From JAGNLA01 sp964639885 (lineage in GTDB: Bacteria > Caldisericota > Caldisericia > JAAYUI01): DNA of 11,069 nucleotides. The DNA lies in contig CAZXEH010000035.1 in assembly GCA_964639885.1 (NCBI GenBank), forward strand, positions 1-11,069, written 5' to 3'. Shown here one piece after another: positions 7,008-11,069 of the stretch. A program made the position numbers and the translations under genes. Within the stretch, counting starts at the first letter, position 1; the number at the start of each line of letters is the position of its first letter. A model generated the notes under the pieces. That model was not told where the DNA came from. It searched no databases and saw only the letters and a program-made list of their open reading frames with translations.

Positions 7008-9140
7008 TTACTGAATTTTCGTGTAGCAAACATCAATATCATTTGAGTCAGACAGCTTGAATCTTGCCCAGGCAAGCGTTTTCCCGTCACACTCGGCTCC
7101 CCAGCAACACCCATCGTCAAGCTGCGTTGTTTGTCCTGTTTCGAGATCAGTGATGAAAAGCTGACCAAATTGGGGTTTATCAGAATTTTTCACTTCGAGT
7201 CCATATTCTGTAGGCAGAAGGTCATTGAGGTGATAGAACCAGGTCATTGCTTGTGAAAATTCCAACATCGGATGCTTTACCACCGATGTTTCGATCTTGC
7301 ACCAGACGAGTTTTGACCCAAACAAACCGAGAATCTTTTTTGAATCCTTTTCAGCTTTGAAAATGAGCTTCTCGGTGGCGCCAACCTGATCCAGGTCCTT
7401 TGAATAAAAACTGTAAGGTTCAGGAACCTTGGGGGTTAGTCTTGAATAAACAGCATAGTGTTTTGTGGACTCTTTGCCCTGCGAAATCCAGAAATCGTGT
7501 ACTTTCCCATCAGCTATCCTGTTTGCAGCACCAGTCTGATCGTTAAAAGCGATCAATGCAACATCTTCAAGTTGGTTAATCGTCTTGCCTTCATTGTTTG
7601 TCATGAAATCCTGGATGTTGCCAAATACCTGGTCATTTTGTGCTTTGACTGAGCTGTTGAACCAGGGTTTGTCAAACTTTGTCAATTTGCCGGTTGACAT
7701 CTCGTAGGAAAAGAGTCTGTTGACGTAAAAATTCCAATAATACACCCGCTTGTTTGTGATGGCCAAGGGTTTGTAGTTGACGTCAAGACCCATGTTCGAT
7801 GACTGTCTCAGTGATACGATTGTGTAAGTTTTACCTGTCTGCATGTCAAAACACATAAGCTCCTGAAATGGTTGGTCGACAGGTTTGTGGCTGTATCGCC
7901 AGTCAATGTAATCCTGGACTGCAGGCTTGTTGTCTTCAATACTCTGCTTGCCAATAACTAAATTGCTAATGTCATATGAAAATGGAATCTCGTCGTTGTC
8001 AACGGTTCTCAGTCTTGTCCAGACAAAATACCGATTGTTGAATATATAATCAAAATCTTTGTCCAGATTCATCGGGATTGTCATTACTTTGCCAGTTTGG
8101 GGGATGTAGTATTTGGGTTGTCTGAAAGGTATGCCCAAAAAGTAATATTTGTCATAATCGAGCGAGAAGGCTTCCATCTCGGACAAAAATCTTCCATCCT
8201 TGACCAGTTGGTTCGAGGTTTCTCTGTCAAAGGCAAATTCTCCAATCTGTTCAAAATCATCATCCCGTTTGCCTTCATTTTTCTGTTTTCTGTACTCGTC
8301 CATTGGCATTATTTGATGTAATTCGTAATGATCCCTGGATTCCGTTTTTGTAAAAACCATTCTTTTCTGCTCAGGGTTTTCATCAATGAAAACAACCGGA
8401 TGATCAAATTTTTTCAACAGAGAGTTCGTTTCACCCTTCTCAGGCTGAAACATCTCATTACCCTTGTTGGCTGTATCATAGAGATAAGTGTTCCAATATG
8501 TTGACAAATAAGGCATGTTTTTGACAATTGCCTGGCGATCACCGAGGAGATCGAATTTGGAATAGTAATCAAATCTATCAAGTTTTTTTATCATCTTCCA
8601 AATCGAGCCGAAGTCTTCCAGCGATTTGACCTTTATTATCCCGTTCTCTACAGATAACGGAATCTGGTCGCCTTTGGTGGCGAACCTTGTTACTTCATAG
8701 TTCTCCACCTGCCGCATGTTTGTTTTGTCGAATGGATTCTCTCCCTTTGAGACGGTGTATCCCAAATAGATGGCGTTGTCAGATCCTGTCCCTGAATGAG
8801 TCAGCCAGATTGTAACTCCTGCTGTTACAAGCGCAACAGAAGCTGCAATGGCAACGATCTTCCACCTCAACTTATTAATTTTCATCCCTTCCTCCTTGCG
8901 AAATCTTGGCTCCCAGGCCGGTTGTCTTCCCAATATCTGCAACGCTGCGTTTCTTGAGGCTGACTCATCAAAACCGTCAGTCTTTGCAATCCTTTGTGTG
9001 AGGTTGTCCAGCACTTCCTCAAAAGGTTTGATCTTGCCAGAATCATCTGCACACGAAGAGCAATAATTGCCGGACTGGTCTAACCCCGCAAAGTCCTCAA
9101 GCAGTTCGATGAGTCTTCCGCACGACTGGCAGCGTTTCAT
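7008..9140 (-). CDS. Zinc-ribbon membrane protein with exported propeller-like region, paralog 2
   Basis: A 710-residue protein with the same plan as its neighbour. PF12674-like zinc ribbon (C4, C7, C27, C30), helical segment to residue 80, linker RKEEGMKINK, transmembrane helix at about 95-113, then about 595 exported residues. The exported part shows repeated strand motifs of propeller type (FDMQTGKTYTI, ITDLETGQTTQL) and the family ending LDDGCCW...VCYTKI. It aligns well by eye with paralog 3 (shared LSTYW, DENP, PFRQPK and FDMQTGK/YDMQTGK segments) and less well with paralog 1. Start ATG 9140 follows AAAGGAG with 8 nt between. It sits 13 bp after paralog 3 and 11 bp before paralog 1, so the three are probably one transcript. 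Ligand and signalling output are unknown. Confidence 0.82.
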   Translation of the reverse strand: MKRCQSCGRLIELLEDFAGLDQSGNYCSSCADDSGKIKPFEEVLDNLTQRIAKTDGFDESASRNAALQILGRQPAWEPRFRKEEGMKINKLRWKIVAIAASVALVTAGVTIWLTHSGTGSDNAIYLGYTVSKGENPFDKTNMRQVENYEVTRFATKGDQIPLSVENGIIKVKSLEDFGSIWKMIKKLDRFDYYSKFDLLGDRQAIVKNMPYLSTYWNTYLYDTANKGNEMFQPEKGETNSLLKKFDHPVVFIDENPEQKRMVFTKTESRDHYELHQIMPMDEYRKQKNEGKRDDDFEQIGEFAFDRETSNQLVKDGRFLSEMEAFSLDYDKYYFLGIPFRQPKYYIPQTGKVMTIPMNLDKDFDYIFNNRYFVWTRLRTVDNDEIPFSYDISNLVIGKQSIEDNKPAVQDYIDWRYSHKPVDQPFQELMCFDMQTGKTYTIVSLRQSSNMGLDVNYKPLAITNKRVYYWNFYVNRLFSYEMSTGKLTKFDKPWFNSSVKAQNDQVFGNIQDFMTNNEGKTINQLEDVALIAFNDQTGAANRIADGKVHDFWISQGKESTKHYAVYSRLTPKVPEPYSFYSKDLDQVGATEKLIFKAEKDSKKILGLFGSKLVWCKIETSVVKHPMLEFSQAMTWFYHLNDLLPTEYGLEVKNSDKPQFGQLFITDLETGQTTQLDDGCCWGAECDGKTLAWARFKLSDSNDIDVCYTKIQ
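8883..8897 (-). promoter_or_regulatory. Internal Shine-Dalgarno and in-frame ATG in paralog 2
   Basis: AAGGAGG (8897-8891) followed by AAGGG and ATG (8885-8883), in frame at codon 86 just before the transmembrane helix. This copy lies outside the identical cassette and differs in sequence from those of paralogs 1 and 3, yet keeps the same 5-nt spacing and has a stronger start codon. Confidence 0.45.
8902..9140 (-). repeat. Constant 239-bp zinc-ribbon cassette, copy 2
   Basis: Identical in all 239 bases to 6758-6996, including every synonymous site. The identity ends within codon 80: linker RKEEGM here, KREENV in paralogs 1 and 3. Confidence 0.95.
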
Positions 9141-9148
9141 TTAAAAAA

Positions 9149-9155
9149 CTCCTTT
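9149..9155 (-). promoter_or_regulatory. Ribosome binding site of paralog 2
   Basis: AAAGGAG, 8 nt before ATG 9140. It overlaps the TAA stop of paralog 3 (9154-9156), so ribosomes ending the upstream gene could restart here. Confidence 0.75.
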
Positions 9156-11069
9156 AATGAGCTATTTTTGTCCAGCAGACATTAATTGACTGCCCATGAT
9201 CCTTGTTGTACTTGACCCATGAAATGATGTCATTGCCGATATCCGGTGCCCAGCACAATCCTTCATCGAGCTTTGTTGTCTTGTTTGTAGTCGTGTCTGT
9301 CAGGTAGAGATCACCCATGACCATTCCGGGATAATCGTTTTCTTCCAGCCTGTAGTTGTCTTCTAGATTGAAGCTTGTGAGAATCAATCCGATGCTGTAA
9401 TCAAGAGCTTTGATCAACGGGTGGTCGATATCTGCCTTTGCAGTCTGACACCAAACAACCTTGTTGTCTTTTGCAGAAAGCACTTTCTTTTCAGAATAGA
9501 GCTGCTTTCTGAACAGCTCAACCGGTTTTGCTTCGGGTTTGCCGAGACTAATGTACTTCTCAACGGCAGAGCCTTTGTCGTTTTCCCGCATCACTTCGTA
9601 CACGAGGCTTGCCTGGTTTTCATCTTTGCTGTTTGAAACCCAGAAGTTGGAAACATTCGTGTCAACTTCGGTTGTTCTCTGGGTGGGAATATCATAAACA
9701 ATCAAAGTGTTTTTCTTGGTCTCTCCAGAGAGCAAGCCAATAATCTTTTGTCCTGAGAAACCTGTTTGGCTGACTTTGCTTGCAAATGGCCATACCAGTT
9801 TTTGAACCTTGTCGTTTGCTATGTCGTAAACCCAGAACATGTTTTTTCCGTCAGAAAAATAGACATAGCCTTCCGTTATCGCCTCAGGTGCAAGGTGCGA
9901 ATTCCAGGTGTCGTAGAACTTGTGACTAACCGAGTACAGAATTTTGGATTTGCCTGTCTGCATGTCATAGAGCACTATGTCTTCAGTTGGCCACTTCTCT
10001 TCTGTCTTTTCGAAGTTCAGGTCATTGGCATACAGGATTTGCTTCATGTTGTCCTGGATGTTCTGTTTGTCAATAACAAGAGTTCTTACATTGAAAACCA
10101 GCGGTACGGTAGCGTTGTTTGCTTCCCGCATTCTTGAGGATACGAAATATCTTTGATCAAAGATGTAGTTGTGTGGTTTTTCAAGATCAACTGGGAGGGT
10201 TTTCGTCTGTCCGGTTTTGGGGTCAAAAAATTTCGGTTGTCTGAATGGCACTTTCACTGCTATATCATCACTGTTTTCAGGATTATCAGAGTATAGATAT
10301 TTGGATTCCTGAATATCAGTTTGAGGATTCCCTTTTGAGAAAACCTGTTCTGATTTTGTTTTTGAAACAAACAGTGTTTCAAGAATTCCATCAGTAATGA
10401 ATTTCCATTTTATTGAGTTCTTCTTGCTCTGAAGCTCTTCAACAGTGCCAATGTTTTTCACCGTTTTCCCGTTCACAACGTCTTTTAGGATGTAGATTGC
10501 TTTCGAGTATGGGTTTTCATCCTCGTAGACAATCGGTGAACCCAACTTTTTAAGGATCGTATCCTTTGGTGTGTTCTCCGGCAGGAATTTTTCGCCCTTT
10601 TTCGATGTGGCGTCGTAAGTGTACTTTGTCCAATAGGTGCTCAGCAGGGGCAGGTATGATGAAAGTATGTTTCGGTCGGTCTGCATGAAGTCTTCCTTGT
10701 AGCTTCTGATGTTGTCGACGTTTTTGCCAAGATTATAAACAGAACCGATGTCTTCCATTGACCTGATTGTGATGAGACCATCTTTTACCGAAGACGTCAC
10801 TTGATCGCCTTTGCACTGAAACTCGTTTACCGTTATTGAGCCAACATTCCTCTGCGTAACTTTGGCAAACGGATCTGCGCCATTGGACAGGATGAAACCA
10901 AGTTCCAGTTTGTCCCCGGCATTAATTGTTTTCTTGCTAGCTGCGAAGGTAACAACGGATGCAACTATCGCCACAACGACCGCAATTGATGTAACTACAA
11001 CATAAAGATTTGTCTTTTTCACATTTTCCTCCCGTTTGAATCTTGGCTCCCAGGCCGGTTGTCTTCCCA
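9154..11069 (-). CDS. Zinc-ribbon membrane protein with exported propeller-like region, paralog 3 (5' end outside the window)
   Basis: The frame stays open to the window edge. The first visible residues are GRQPAWEPRFKREEN, the end of the zinc-ribbon module, so the ribbon itself should lie just outside the window; that is inference. From GTG 11022 another 622 residues follow: a transmembrane helix at about 5-27 of that stretch, then an exported region of about 590 residues. This contains the family modules DPF...CKGDQ...DGLI, LSTYW, PFRQPK, YDMQTGKSKIL, TDTTTNKTTKL and the ending LDEGLCW...VCWTKI, consistent with a TolB/WD40-like propeller. It is closest to paralog 2. A start at GTG 11022 alone is possible, since GGGAGG lies 5 nt before it, but the conserved upstream coding sequence argues that the main product is longer. 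Ends 13 bp before paralog 2. Confidence 0.8.
   Translation of the reverse strand, partial: GRQPAWEPRFKREENVKKTNLYVVVTSIAVVVAIVASVVTFAASKKTINAGDKLELGFILSNGADPFAKVTQRNVGSITVNEFQCKGDQVTSSVKDGLITIRSMEDIGSVYNLGKNVDNIRSYKEDFMQTDRNILSSYLPLLSTYWTKYTYDATSKKGEKFLPENTPKDTILKKLGSPIVYEDENPYSKAIYILKDVVNGKTVKNIGTVEELQSKKNSIKWKFITDGILETLFVSKTKSEQVFSKGNPQTDIQESKYLYSDNPENSDDIAVKVPFRQPKFFDPKTGQTKTLPVDLEKPHNYIFDQRYFVSSRMREANNATVPLVFNVRTLVIDKQNIQDNMKQILYANDLNFEKTEEKWPTEDIVLYDMQTGKSKILYSVSHKFYDTWNSHLAPEAITEGYVYFSDGKNMFWVYDIANDKVQKLVWPFASKVSQTGFSGQKIIGLLSGETKKNTLIVYDIPTQRTTEVDTNVSNFWVSNSKDENQASLVYEVMRENDKGSAVEKYISLGKPEAKPVELFRKQLYSEKKVLSAKDNKVVWCQTAKADIDHPLIKALDYSIGLILTSFNLEDNYRLEENDYPGMVMGDLYLTDTTTNKTTKLDEGLCWAPDIGNDIISWVKYNKDHGQSINVCWTKIAH
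11015..11069 (-). repeat. Start of a third copy of the constant cassette and linker
   Basis: All 55 bases match 6734-6788, covering the end of the zinc-ribbon cassette and the KREENV linker with its internal Shine-Dalgarno sequence. The copy runs off the window edge. It shows that paralog 3 shares the cassette, and that paralogs 1 and 3 share the linker while paralog 2 has another. Confidence 0.9.
11020..11033 (-). promoter_or_regulatory. Internal Shine-Dalgarno and in-frame GTG in paralog 3
   Basis: GGGAGG (11033-11028), AAAAT, GTG (11022-11020). Identical to the site in paralog 1 and equally placed just before the transmembrane helix. Confidence 0.4.

Noticed and set aside
6997..7029. Upstream in-frame ATG that would extend paralog 1 by 11 residues (MLHENSVKRGD).
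   Set aside because: It would overlap the end of paralog 2, lacks a ribosome binding site, and the neighbouring paralog begins at MKRCQSCG, which here has its own Shine-Dalgarno sequence.

Overview
The window looks like part of a bacterial chromosome of moderate GC with ordinary Shine-Dalgarno use. It carries no rRNA, tRNA, CRISPR array, transposase or phage gene that I can recognise. The lineage cannot be fixed from the sequence. The unusual PEP/pyruvate-binding protein and the tandem paralogs of an unfamiliar membrane protein suit an uncultured or poorly sampled phylum, but that is a guess.

Layout. Positions 1-600 are non-coding and filled with interspersed repeats. Three copies of a two-hairpin element are present, and two of them lie in a larger unit of about 190 bp repeated about 296 bp apart. 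That unit also holds a hairpin whose two copies keep the same fold through compensatory base changes. A plus-strand group follows: a 789-residue PEP/pyruvate-binding (PPDK_N-type) protein with a TATAAT box only 7 nt before its ATG (615-2984), a very AT-rich compact M3-like zinc metallopeptidase (2984-4153), and an EamA/DMT-type membrane transporter (4180-5127).

A convergent gap of about 150 bp (5128-5274) holds a possible 30-residue membrane peptide on the minus strand. From 5275 to the right edge the minus strand carries three tandem paralogs spaced 11-13 bp apart, read 9154-11069 (5' end cut by the window), then 7008-9140, then 5275-6996. In the two complete genes a cytoplasmic zinc ribbon of the PF12674 type is followed by a short helical segment, one transmembrane helix and a large exported region with propeller-like strand repeats. 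The third shows the same plan from the end of the ribbon module onward.

The most interesting signal is in this array. The first 239 bp of the two complete genes are identical base for base, starting exactly at the ATG, while the exported parts have diverged strongly and one is much more AT-rich. At the junction each gene carries an in-frame start codon 5 nt after a strong Shine-Dalgarno sequence, so a second product without the zinc ribbon could be made. This looks like a constant-cytoplasmic, variable-exterior receptor family able to recombine through its constant cassette. The biochemical function is unknown, and no partner such as a sigma factor or response regulator lies in the window.
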